A stretch of DNA of 7,665 bases from Anaerolineae bacterium (GCA_014379235.1 JACMMD010000238.1:1-7665), one strand, 5' to 3'. Shown: positions 1 through 6,091, numbered from the stretch's first letter. Notes: generated from the sequence alone by a model not told the origin. A program made the numbers and translations.

Positions 1-2216
1 CCCCGCAGGTACAGCTTGACTACAATCGCATCGCGCCGCTGTACACCGACTATCAACGCGCCGCTGGCATCGACTTCGATTACCGCGAAGTTCTTCCGCC
101 ATTTCCGTATGGGCAGCCTGACCTTGACCTCGACAACGTACGTGCTGAAGCGTTGAATTTACTCAACGTGCGCTACATCATCACGCACACCACAACCGAA
201 CTAGAAGGCTATCCGCTGGTCTACGAAGATCGAGCCGTACATATCTATGAAAACCCGCTATCGATGCCGCGCGTTTATCTCGGCTTAAATAATGTTCACA
301 TTGACGAAATCCGTAGACCTTCTGCCTTCGATTCCGCTTACGATTTTGCAGACATAACTAGCGATACCGGACGCGAATTACTAATCGACGTTACGCTTTC
401 ACAATCATCTGCGGCATTAGTGGTAAGCGAATCATTTTCTTCCGGCTGGCGCGCCTATATTCGCCCACAGGGAAGCGATCAGCAGGACGAGCGGCCCCTC
501 GACCTATTCTTGATGAATCAAAATTTCATTGGCGCTCGTCTTTCCGAAGCGGGCGATTGGACGGTGCGCCTCGTCTACAGCCCGACCAGCTTTCAAGTCG
601 GTTTGTTCGCGTCGTTCATCAGCTTTGTGCTGGTGCTGCTGCTGTTGGGCATCTGGCTGTGGCGGCTGATGATCGCCCCGCCGGATAAAGACGCCAATCA
701 AGCCTCGATTGTGGCCCGCAACAGCGTCGCGCCAATTCTGCTGAATCTGTTCAATCGCGGCATCGACTTCGCTTTCGCCGCCGTGATGCTGCGCGTCCTC
801 GGCCCGGCGGATTCGGGCGATTACCAATACGCCATCGTCATCTTCGTGTGGTTCGACATCCTCACCAACTTCGGCCTCAACCTGTTCCTGACGCGGGAAG
901 TCGCCCGCAACCGTGAGCGCGCCGCGCACCTGTTCTGGAACACCAGCGCGTTACGCTTGGTGCTGGCTGTCGTCGGCGTGATACCGCTCGTGCTGTTTAT
1001 ATCAGCACGGCAAAACTTGATCGACCCGCCGCTGCGCCCCGAAGCGCTGCTGGCGATTGGTCTGCTGTACGTTGGTCTACTGCCCAACAGCCTCAGCACC
1101 GGCTTAACGGCGCTGTTCTATGGCTTCGAGCGCGCCGAAGTCCCGGCGGTAGTTGCCACCATCGCCACGCTGTGCAAAGCGGTGTTCGGGCTGGTCGTGC
1201 TGCTGGCAGGCATAGGCTTCGTCGGGCTGGCGGGCGTGAGCATCCTCACCAACATCATCACGCTGTCAGTGCTGTTCTACTTGGGGCGGGGTATGTTGAA
1301 GTCTGTAGGGGCACCTCGCGAGGTACCCCTACAACAGGCATCCATACAACAGGGCCGCGTCCTTGATATGCCGCTGCTGCGCGGCATGGCTGGCCAAAGC
1401 TGGCCGCTGATGCTCAATCACTTTTTAGCGACGATCTTCTTTCAAATCGACATCGTGATTATCGAAGCGATGCACGGCAACTTGATGGTCGGGCAATACG
1501 GTGTGGCTTACAAATGGCTGTCGGCGCTGAACGTGATTCCGTCGTTCTTCACGCAGGCGCTTTTGCCGTTGATGTCGCGGCAGGCACACGAAGACCGCGA
1601 CGCACTCAAACGCAATTACACGCTGGCGATCAAGCTGCTGGTGAGCATCGCCTTACCGTTGGCGGCGCTGTTCACGTTTCTGGCCTACCCGCTGACGACG
1701 CTGCTTGGCGGCGCGGAGTATCTGCCCGATGGCGCAATCGCGCTGCAACTGATGATCTGGAGCATCCCCATCGGTTGGATCAACAGCCTGACGCAGTACG
1801 TGTTGATCGCGCTCGATTTACAGCGGCGTATCACCCGCGCCTTTGCGTTAGCCGTGGGCTTCAACTTGATCGCCAACTTGATTTTCGTGCCGCAGTACGG
1901 CTACAAGGCCGCGGCCATCATCACGATCCTGTCAGAGGCGGCGCTGCTCGTGCCGTTCGCGCTGCTGCTACGCGGCGCATTCGGGCCGATTATATGGCTT
2001 GACATTTTATGGCGTCCGGTGCTGGCGACGACAGCGATGATACTGATGTTGGTGCTGGGGTGGTCGATGCAGCCTTTATTGGCTCTGGTGGTAGCGCTCG
2101 TAGTCTATCCGGCGGCGCTGCTGGCGCTGCGATTGTTCACCGCAGAAGAAACGGCGCGGTTGATGCCGCTGCTCCCGCCTCGAATGGCGCGTCAGTTACA
2201 AGTGTTCTCGCGCTAA
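1..2216 (+). CDS. YfhO C-terminal domain fused to polysaccharide flippase (5' partial)
   Basis: The reading frame is open from base 3 with no stop, so the gene starts upstream of the window; the TTG at 153 lies inside it and is not the true start. Residues are counted from base 3 (737 visible). Residues 1 to about 197 match the extracytoplasmic tail of YfhO-type membrane proteins: 'LLNVRYIIT' (53-61), 'SGW' (147-149) and 'YSPTSF' (192-197), followed by a hydrophobic helix at about 200-222. A linker follows, and from about residue 233 a second polytopic domain begins ('GIDFAFAAVMLRVLGPADSGDY') with roughly twelve hydrophobic segments, typical of Wzx/MOP-superfamily flippases that move lipid-linked oligosaccharides across the membrane. 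YfhO proteins are linked to glycosylation of surface polymers, so a fusion would couple modification with export (inference). A palindromic repeat encodes residues 435-443 in a polar loop. GC rises from about 43-48% (300-420) to about 65% (780-840). The flippase call is strong; the substrate is unknown. Confidence 0.85.
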   Translation, partial: PQVQLDYNRIAPLYTDYQRAAGIDFDYREVLPPFPYGQPDLDLDNVRAEALNLLNVRYIITHTTTELEGYPLVYEDRAVHIYENPLSMPRVYLGLNNVHIDEIRRPSAFDSAYDFADITSDTGRELLIDVTLSQSSAALVVSESFSSGWRAYIRPQGSDQQDERPLDLFLMNQNFIGARLSEAGDWTVRLVYSPTSFQVGLFASFISFVLVLLLLGIWLWRLMIAPPDKDANQASIVARNSVAPILLNLFNRGIDFAFAAVMLRVLGPADSGDYQYAIVIFVWFDILTNFGLNLFLTREVARNRERAAHLFWNTSALRLVLAVVGVIPLVLFISARQNLIDPPLRPEALLAIGLLYVGLLPNSLSTGLTALFYGFERAEVPAVVATIATLCKAVFGLVVLLAGIGFVGLAGVSILTNIITLSVLFYLGRGMLKSVGAPREVPLQQASIQQGRVLDMPLLRGMAGQSWPLMLNHFLATIFFQIDIVIIEAMHGNLMVGQYGVAYKWLSALNVIPSFFTQALLPLMSRQAHEDRDALKRNYTLAIKLLVSIALPLAALFTFLAYPLTTLLGGAEYLPDGAIALQLMIWSIPIGWINSLTQYVLIALDLQRRITRAFALAVGFNLIANLIFVPQYGYKAAAIITILSEAALLVPFALLLRGAFGPIIWLDILWRPVLATTAMILMLVLGWSMQPLLALVVALVVYPAALLALRLFTAEETARLMPLLPPRMARQLQVFSR
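1304..1333. repeat. 30-nt palindromic repeat inside the flippase coding region
   Basis: The outer arms TGTAGGGG (1304-1311) and CCCCTACA (1326-1333) are perfect reverse complements. The inner part continues the pairing as ACCTCG/CGAGGT after one C-A mismatch (1312/1325), so 14 of 15 base pairs form with essentially no loop. The length is a multiple of three and the frame stays open, encoding VGAPREVPL plus flanking codons in a hydrophilic loop between membrane segments. A 9-bp direct repeat TACAACAGG (1330-1338 and 1345-1353) overlaps its right end. It resembles the palindrome at 7303-7332 in length and outer arms, which suggests a dispersed repeat family. Confidence 0.85.
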
Positions 2217-2234
2217 TCGTAAAATCTACAAAGG

Positions 2235-2260
2235 AAAGCCACCACCGCTCCGGTGACTTT
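2235..2260. terminator. Possible weak stem-loop between convergent genes
   Basis: An imperfect hairpin follows the flippase stop: the inner stem CACCG (2243-2247), loop CTC, CGGTG (2251-2255) is extended by AAAG/CTTT (2235-2238 and 2257-2260) across an asymmetric internal loop. It lies between two converging genes, where a terminator is expected. No T-run follows on either strand, so intrinsic termination is uncertain. Confidence 0.35.
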
Positions 2261-2296
2261 GATTAAACCTAGCTCTGCTTCGAGACACTAGACCCG

Positions 2297-2614
2297 TTAG
2301 CTGCGGGCAATCACGCGGCGCTCGTTCATACGCACAAGCTGAAACTCCGAGTGACGCACAAAGCGTTCTACAAACGGGTTGCTAATGACGGGCATCTTCA
2401 TTTCTTCACCATCACGGGTGAGCGTGAAATGGTACACGGGAACGCGCCGGACACCTGCGTGCCAATGGTCTTCGCAGCGCACGAGCGGGTCAACTTCCCA
2501 GCCCTCATCAAGCGCAGACAGCAAGCAGTCCCCGCCTGCGTATTTTTCCGAAGGCGCGCACCAATGCCGCTTGAGGTCAAAGTATTGAACGTGGAAGTTC
2601 GTAAAGTGGTTCAC
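2297..2614 (-). CDS. Conserved-looking small hypothetical protein, 105 aa
   Basis: I do not recognise this family. The product is small, soluble and rich in charged and aromatic residues, with no signal peptide or membrane segment. Its N-terminal half holds 'FDLKRHWCAPSEKYAGGDC' (12-30), dense in Trp, Cys, His and Gly. The middle holds C47, H50 and H52 ('CEDHWH'), followed by an alternating hydrophobic stretch 'VYHFTLTRDGEEMKMPV' (60-76) that would fit a beta-hairpin. The Cys/His residues could suggest metal binding, but they do not form a standard zinc-finger spacing. The GTG start at 2614 is chosen because GGAGGG lies 5 nt upstream and no other in-frame start occurs before the upstream stop. 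Plus-strand frames here give less plausible proteins. The gene converges on the flippase gene and is separated from asnS by an AT-rich gap, so it is probably a single-gene transcript. Real gene: likely; function: unknown. Confidence 0.7.
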   Translation of the reverse strand: MNHFTNFHVQYFDLKRHWCAPSEKYAGGDCLLSALDEGWEVDPLVRCEDHWHAGVRRVPVYHFTLTRDGEEMKMPVISNPFVERFVRHSEFQLVRMNERRVIARS

Positions 2615-2619
2615 GGCAT

Positions 2620-2625
2620 CCCTCC
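2620..2625 (-). promoter_or_regulatory. Strong Shine-Dalgarno fixing a GTG start
   Basis: Minus-strand GGAGGG lies 5 nt before the GTG at 2614. An ATG at 2619-2617 is in a different frame and meets TGA after two codons, so this ribosome-binding site supports the GTG start of the 105-aa protein. Confidence 0.7.
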
Positions 2626-2719
2626 ATAGGAATTTGTGTAGGTAATAAGTCGAAGTTTAGAGTGTATTGGTTAAATCCTACCGCCCAAATCTTTAAATTT
2701 GATTAACTTGCTGACCTAT

Positions 2720-2748
2720 TTGACTAAATTTTAGATAAATTTTATATG
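2720..2748 (+). promoter_or_regulatory. Possible distal sigma-70-like promoter
   Basis: TTGACT (2720-2725; 5 of 6 matches to TTGACA) is followed after 17 bp by TATATG (2743-2748; 4 of 6 matches to TATAAT). If used, it would give asnS a leader of about 230 nt. The region is AT-rich, so chance matches are likely; the better candidate for asnS is at 2930-2938. Confidence 0.25.
2725..2744. repeat. Direct repeat of TAAATTTTA, 11-bp period
   Basis: TAAATTTTA occurs at 2725-2733 and again at 2736-2744, so the copies start 11 bp apart, about one helical turn. Each unit is nearly palindromic. It overlaps the possible promoter spacer at 2726-2742, as an operator might. The AT-rich setting makes coincidence a real alternative. 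Confidence 0.35.
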
Positions 2749-2929
2749 AAAGCCTTGTCATTATTCGTATAACATTCTCAAGTCAGTCTTCGGCTGAAAT
2801 CCACAAACTCATCTTTGCACTCAGTATACGCCACTTGGTTTAGCAATAATGAACAATCACTAGGGCAACCTATACGAATGTAATTCACTAATCCAAGCGG
2901 ACGTTACACCGCCCTGCGCTAAGTGCCTG

Positions 2930-2938
2930 TGCTATAAT
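2930..2938 (+). promoter_or_regulatory. Extended -10 promoter of asnS
   Basis: TGCTATAAT is a perfect extended -10 element (TG, one base, then TATAAT at 2933-2938). No good -35 hexamer sits 16-18 bp upstream, which is usual for extended -10 promoters. Transcription would begin near 2945, leaving a leader of about 40 nt before the asnS GTG. Confidence 0.7.
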
Positions 2939-2984
2939 ACTGCTCTATCAAACAAGCACGGATGTACATGAGGAAAAGACACGA

Positions 2985-4322
2985 GTGGCAGCACTGATAA
3001 CCATCAGCGATATTGCACAGTACGTCGGGCAGGATGTCACCCTGCGCGGCTGGATTTATAACCGCACTGATAAAGGCCGCCTGCAATTTTTACTGCTGCG
3101 CGATGGCAGCGGCGTTGTGCAGTGTGTCGCTTTTAAGAAAGAAATGGACGAGGCCCAGTTCGATATTGCCCGCACACTCACCCAAGAGTCTGCGGTCATC
3201 ATCACGGGCACAGTACGCACCGATGAGCGCGCTCCCGGTGTCCCCGGCGGCTTTGAAGTCGGTGTGAAAGACTTGCAGTTGGTACAAATGTCGGGAGAAT
3301 TTCCGATCACACCCAAAGAGCATGGCATTGATTTCTTGATGGATCATCGCCATTTGTGGGTGCGCTCCAATCGCCAATGGGCCATCCTGCGTATCCGGGC
3401 GACCATCGTCCACGAGCTGCGAAACTGGCTGGACGATCATGGTTATCTGCTGGTCGATACGCCAATCATTACGCCAGCGGCGGGCGAAGAAACCACCACG
3501 CTGTTCGAGATCGACTACTTTGGCGAACCGGCTTTCTTGGCACAAACTGGCCAGCTTTACAACGAAGCCAACATGGCCGCCTTCGGCAAAGTGTACTGTT
3601 TCGGCCCGACGTTCCGCGCCGAAAAGTCGAAGACACGCCGCCATCTGATGGAATTCTGGATGCTTGAGCCGGAGATGGCCTTCTTCTCGCTGGAAGACCT
3701 GATGGACATGGAAGAAGAACTCATCGGTCACGTCGTCAAGAAGGTGCTGGAGAAGCATCCGGCTGAACTGGCGATTCTGGAGCGCGACCTCTCACGTTTG
3801 GAAGCCATCACCGCGCCGTTTGCGCGCATCACCTACGACGAAGCGGTCAAGCATTTGCAAAAACTCGCCGCAGAAACCGACGACCCCGAACAAAAAGAAC
3901 TGCTGCAAATTGAATGGGGCGACGACTTCGGCAGCCCACACGAAACAGCGATAGCCGAGATGTTCGACAAACCCGTGTTCGTGTATCACTATCCGTCGGC
4001 ATTCAAGGCGTTCTACATGCAACCCGTCGAGGGCCGTCCTGAAGTGTGCCGCAGCGTTGACCTGCTCGCGCCCGAAGGTTACGGTGAAATCACAGGTGGC
4101 AGTGAGCGTATCTACGACACGGCGCTGATCGAGGAGCGCGTGGGGAAAATCGGCATTCCGCGTGAGGCTTATAAATGGTATCTCGAACTGCGGAGCTATG
4201 GCAGCGTTCCTCACGCAGGCTTCGGGCTAGGACTTGAGCGTACCGTCGCATGGATTTGCGGTCTGCCGCATGTGCGCGAGACTATCCCCTATCCGCGCCT
4301 ATTGAGCCGCAATTACCCCTAA
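2985..4322 (+). CDS. asnS: Asparagine--tRNA ligase (AsnRS)
   Basis: Class IIb aminoacyl-tRNA synthetase that charges tRNA-Asn with asparagine in the cytoplasm, using ATP. At 445 residues it is the usual full length. Residues about 18-105 form the anticodon-binding OB-fold ('VTLRGWIYNRTDKGRLQFLLLRD'). The catalytic domain shows motif 1 around 'VDTPIITP' (157-164), the amino-acid pocket 'FLAQTGQLYNEA' (184-195), motif 2 'GPTFRAEKS..RRHLMEFW' (207-225) and motif 3 'GFGLGLER' (412-419). The 'RHLMEFWMLEPEM' sequence separates AsnRS from AspRS, whose motif 2 usually leads into an Asp-containing 'LD.E' pattern. The C-terminus 'RLLSRNYP' is like that of non-proteobacterial AsnRS. The GTG start at 2985 has GAGGA (2970-2974) upstream, and no in-frame ATG lies between it and the promoter. 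The gene is monocistronic and ends at the stem-loop at 4336-4364. A genome holding AsnRS can make Asn-tRNA directly; whether GatCAB also operates cannot be seen here. Confidence 0.95.
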   Translation: MAALITISDIAQYVGQDVTLRGWIYNRTDKGRLQFLLLRDGSGVVQCVAFKKEMDEAQFDIARTLTQESAVIITGTVRTDERAPGVPGGFEVGVKDLQLVQMSGEFPITPKEHGIDFLMDHRHLWVRSNRQWAILRIRATIVHELRNWLDDHGYLLVDTPIITPAAGEETTTLFEIDYFGEPAFLAQTGQLYNEANMAAFGKVYCFGPTFRAEKSKTRRHLMEFWMLEPEMAFFSLEDLMDMEEELIGHVVKKVLEKHPAELAILERDLSRLEAITAPFARITYDEAVKHLQKLAAETDDPEQKELLQIEWGDDFGSPHETAIAEMFDKPVFVYHYPSAFKAFYMQPVEGRPEVCRSVDLLAPEGYGEITGGSERIYDTALIEERVGKIGIPREAYKWYLELRSYGSVPHAGFGLGLERTVAWICGLPHVRETIPYPRLLSRNYP

Positions 4323-4335
4323 CCAGCGCCAAGTA

Positions 4336-4364
4336 AGGGGTGAAGCTATGTTGTACTCACCCCT
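4336..4364. terminator. Stem-loop between asnS and xisI, likely bidirectional terminator
   Basis: AGGGGTGA (4336-4343) and TCACCCCT (4357-4364) form a perfect 8-bp stem with a 13-nt loop, 13 nt past the asnS stop. The minus-strand gene xisI ends inside the loop (stop at 4348-4346), so its last codons are part of the structure. TGTCTTGTT follows on the plus strand, a poor T-tract. The minus-strand sequence TAGGGGTGA (4365-4357) is identical to 7305-7313 in the palindrome at 7303-7332, so this may be a diverged member of the same repeat family. Confidence 0.65.
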
Positions 4365-4690
4365 ATGTCTTGTTGATCTTGGCCGGGAACTTGTTCACCA
4401 GCGTACAGCAGCACGATTTTCTCGCGTGGGATACCGGCCCGAACCAGCTCATTCACCAGCGGTCTATCGGTGATGTCGCCATCAATGATGACGGTATCCC
4501 CAACCACGCGCGCCATAACGGTGACGAGAGTACGAAACGGCTGTACGTGGTTACGGTCAGTAACTGTAATTACGGCATAACTCTGCCGCTCTTCGTCAGA
4601 GATTGGATGCATTGTCGCATTCCAGCTACCTGAAGCATAATCTTCCACTTCTCGCCGCACAATTCCCGTGAGTTCGTCTATTCTATCCAT
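4346..4690 (-). CDS. xisI: XisI-like protein, partner of XisH
   Basis: This 114-residue product matches the XisI family (usually about 110 residues), named for control of fdxN-element excision in Anabaena. Recognisable parts are the N-terminal helix 'MDRIDELTGIVRREVEDYA', the 'DEERQSYAVITV' strand (32-43) and the diagnostic 'GDITDRPLVNELVRAGIPREKIVLLY' region (71-96), equivalent to 'DGTE..IA.ELV..GIPK.DIVL' in the family. It departs from typical XisI in lacking the usual Trp in 'WIQ' and the C-terminal '.FA' tail, which here is replaced by codons lying in a stem-loop. The ATG at 4690 overlaps the 3' end of xisH by 13 nt, with GGAGA (4705-4701) placed 10 nt upstream inside xisH, so translation is probably coupled. 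GC is near 53% in a counted block, higher than xisH. Biochemical role unknown; likely binds or regulates XisH (inference). Confidence 0.8.
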   Translation of the reverse strand: MDRIDELTGIVRREVEDYASGSWNATMHPISDEERQSYAVITVTDRNHVQPFRTLVTVMARVVGDTVIIDGDITDRPLVNELVRAGIPREKIVLLYAGEQVPGQDQQDIGVSTT

Positions 4691-5091
4691 CGTACAATAG
4701 TCTCCGTCTTTAGATCGACGATAAGTAACTTAATCCGATTTTCCCGCATTATGCGCCGCACAATTTCATCAAAAAACTCAACATATGCTGTTTCAGGAAC
4801 AGACAGATACAAAGGTGTATCATCATTAAGTTCCTTTAGCATTGTACGATAGAAAATATACTGCCCAACAGCGATATAGAGTTCTGTTGTGATCGAAAGT
4901 TTGTCTAAGAAACATTTCACTTCCAACAACAAAATCTGTTCTCGATGACCATTTACGCTTTGCACTGCTCGAACATCAACATAAACCTGTCGATCAAGAG
5001 CAGATACGTTATATGGTTGATTGGTTATTATCCATCCTGCCTTTTGCAGCGCCCGAACAACCTGATGGTGGCATTGATCTAAAGCTGGCAT
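4678..5091 (-). CDS. xisH: XisH-like protein with PD-(D/E)XK nuclease-like core
   Basis: The 137-residue product is full length for XisH and aligns by eye across its length: 'MPALDQCHHQVVRALQKAGW' at the start, 'YVDVRAV' (37-43), 'ILLLEVKCF' (53-61), 'AVGQYIFYRTML' (74-85), 'PLYLSVP..AYVEFF' and a final 'IVDLKTETIVRWIE'. D39, E57 and K59 with Q77 fit the D...ExK...Q pattern of PD-(D/E)XK nuclease folds, so catalytic residues look intact; the family's usual EVKSF is EVKCF here. In Anabaena, xisH and xisI are needed for fdxN-element excision together with the recombinase XisF, but no recombinase or nif gene is present. Hand counts give about 30-42% GC across the gene, well below its neighbours, suggesting transfer. 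The ATG at 5091 matches the family N-terminus, although the Shine-Dalgarno is weak. It is divergent from the membrane gene at 5156, with 64 bp between the starts. Confidence 0.88.
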   Translation of the reverse strand: MPALDQCHHQVVRALQKAGWIITNQPYNVSALDRQVYVDVRAVQSVNGHREQILLLEVKCFLDKLSITTELYIAVGQYIFYRTMLKELNDDTPLYLSVPETAYVEFFDEIVRRIMRENRIKLLIVDLKTETIVRWIE

Positions 5092-5118
5092 TGTCGCATC
5101 CCGGATATGCGCGATAAT
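5091..5118 (+). promoter_or_regulatory. Candidate promoter for the GT87-like gene
   Basis: TTGTCG (5091-5096; 4 of 6) and GATAAT (5113-5118; 5 of 6) are spaced 16 bp apart, predicting a start near 5125 and a leader of about 31 nt. The -35 overlaps the xisH start codon, so this divergent control region is very short. No clear Shine-Dalgarno precedes the ATG at 5156. Confidence 0.4.
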
Positions 5119-5155
5119 GAACTAAGTGTAGATCAGCTTCGAGACTAAACCAACG

Positions 5156-6091
5156 ATGAGCGCTGTCCCTGAAATCGCCCTGACTGCGACCCATGCAGTC
5201 AGTAAACCCACGACCCGTCAGCAGCTTATTCGCGCCCTCATCCTGTCACAAGTGCTGGCTGTCGTGTGGTGGTTAGCTGCCATATGGATACGTGAAGCGA
5301 ACCTCATTCCCGTGTGGTATGACCAGTCAATCACCTTCTCGCGGGTCAACAATCTGGCGAACCCTTACGAAGTCGTGACGTTCATGTATCCGCCGTGGGC
5401 CGTGTTCGTGTTCGCGTTCTTCAATCTGTTTCCGCTACCGATGTCGGTGCTGATGCAAACGTGCATCTACTTCGCCGTCATCACTGCTGTACTGTTCAAG
5501 TTCGGCGGTAGTACGCGCACGGTGATCGTCACGTTGACCTCGTTCGTCGCGCTAGACTCTGCGCTCGAACTCAACATCGAATGGCTGGTTTACTTGGGTC
5601 TGCTGCTGCCGCCTGAGTTCAGCGGCATATTCTTACTCATCAAGCCGCAGGCCGCCTTCGGCTACTGGTTTAGCTTCCAGCGGCGAACTTTGGTACGAGC
5701 CATCATTGTGCTGCTGGTCGCGCTGCTGGTTTCGTTCGTGCTGTGGGGAGCATGGCCCATGAACATGCTCAACGCGGTGCAAGCTGTCACCATCAGCGGC
5801 AACGCCTACAGTCTATTTAACGTCGCCCCACTGCATTTCTTACCCGCGCCGATTTCGATACTGATCGGACTGTGGCTGGCGTGGCGCTCATTTCGGCGGC
5901 ACGACCCCATACTTGGTATACTGGCGTGGTTATTCTTCACGCCCTACGTCGCGTTTTACGGATTACTGCTACCGTTGGGGTTGGTGGCGATACGCTGGTT
6001 TCGATTAGCGCTGCTGATTTCCGTGCTTATCTGGCTGATGTATGGCGGCGTAATCGTCTATGCTTTGCTGGTCAGAATGAGTTCGAATTGA
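5156..6091 (+). CDS. Polytopic membrane protein, GT87/DUF2029-like (putative GT-C glycosyltransferase)
   Basis: This 311-residue protein has about eight hydrophobic segments: roughly 26-45, 76-93, 96-115, 121-136, 142-163, 180-199, 230-244 and 252-306 (the last probably two or three helices). Features recalling GT87/DUF2029 polyprenol-phosphate-dependent mannosyltransferases are an acidic residue in the first external loop (D56 in 'VWYDQSITF'), 'NPYEVVTFMYPPWAVF' (69-84), and 'ELNIEWLVYLGLL....GIFLLIKPQAAFGYW' (138-171), where LxKPQ is typical. Family members are usually near 400 residues, so this one is short. Activity, donor and acceptor cannot be inferred. It would sit in the cytoplasmic membrane and take part in glycolipid or surface glycan assembly, in line with the other membrane glycosylation-type genes at both window edges. 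No terminator follows; the next gene has its own promoter whose -35 overlaps this stop codon. Annotating it only as a multi-pass membrane protein would be the safe alternative. Confidence 0.65.
   Translation: MSAVPEIALTATHAVSKPTTRQQLIRALILSQVLAVVWWLAAIWIREANLIPVWYDQSITFSRVNNLANPYEVVTFMYPPWAVFVFAFFNLFPLPMSVLMQTCIYFAVITAVLFKFGGSTRTVIVTLTSFVALDSALELNIEWLVYLGLLLPPEFSGIFLLIKPQAAFGYWFSFQRRTLVRAIIVLLVALLVSFVLWGAWPMNMLNAVQAVTISGNAYSLFNVAPLHFLPAPISILIGLWLAWRSFRRHDPILGILAWLFFTPYVAFYGLLLPLGLVAIRWFRLALLISVLIWLMYGGVIVYALLVRMSSN

Larger units (their letters stand above)
2626..2929. other. AT-rich non-coding gap between divergent genes
   Basis: This stretch between the 105-aa gene (-) and asnS (+) holds no convincing coding frame and no tRNA or other RNA gene that I can recognise. 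It must carry the minus-strand promoter of the small gene, but I cannot place one confidently. Visible structure includes a 9-nt direct repeat (2725-2744), a 9-bp inverted pair ATTCGTATA (2763-2771) and TATACGAAT (2871-2879) with a related TATACG at 2825-2830, and a small stem-loop TCAG/CTGA at 2783-2797. No T-box is seen: there is no GGTGG-type antiterminator motif. Confidence 0.6.

Noticed and set aside
504..929. 141-codon minus-strand frame rich in Gln, His and Glu
   Set aside because: It is opposite the flippase/YfhO junction; its composition is that expected from antisense of hydrophobic codons.
1330..1353. TACAACAGG direct repeats as target-site duplication of the palindrome
   Set aside because: Both copies lie on the same side of the element and do not flank it.
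153..2216. TTG at 153 as the start of the flippase gene
   Set aside because: The frame is open back to base 3 and the upstream residues continue the YfhO-like domain, so 153 is internal.
2351..2629. Plus-strand frame over the 105-aa gene
   Set aside because: It lacks a good ribosome-binding site and has a less plausible protein than the minus-strand frame, which has GGAGGG at the right distance.
2897..2912. GCGG/CCGC stem upstream of asnS as part of a T-box riboswitch
   Set aside because: It lies upstream of the predicted transcription start, and no T-box consensus or long leader with specifier loop is visible.
2968..2997. Nine-codon ATG frame (MRKRHEWQH) overlapping the asnS start, as a leader peptide
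   Set aside because: It has no Asn codons and no attenuator-like hairpin, and its ATG has no Shine-Dalgarno of its own.
3090..3758. 222-codon minus-strand frame
   Set aside because: It lies fully opposite asnS, whose catalytic motifs are intact; the reverse frame has no recognisable motifs.
4346..5091. fdxN-type programmed excision element
   Set aside because: There is no recombinase, no nif gene and no direct repeats bounding the pair within the window.
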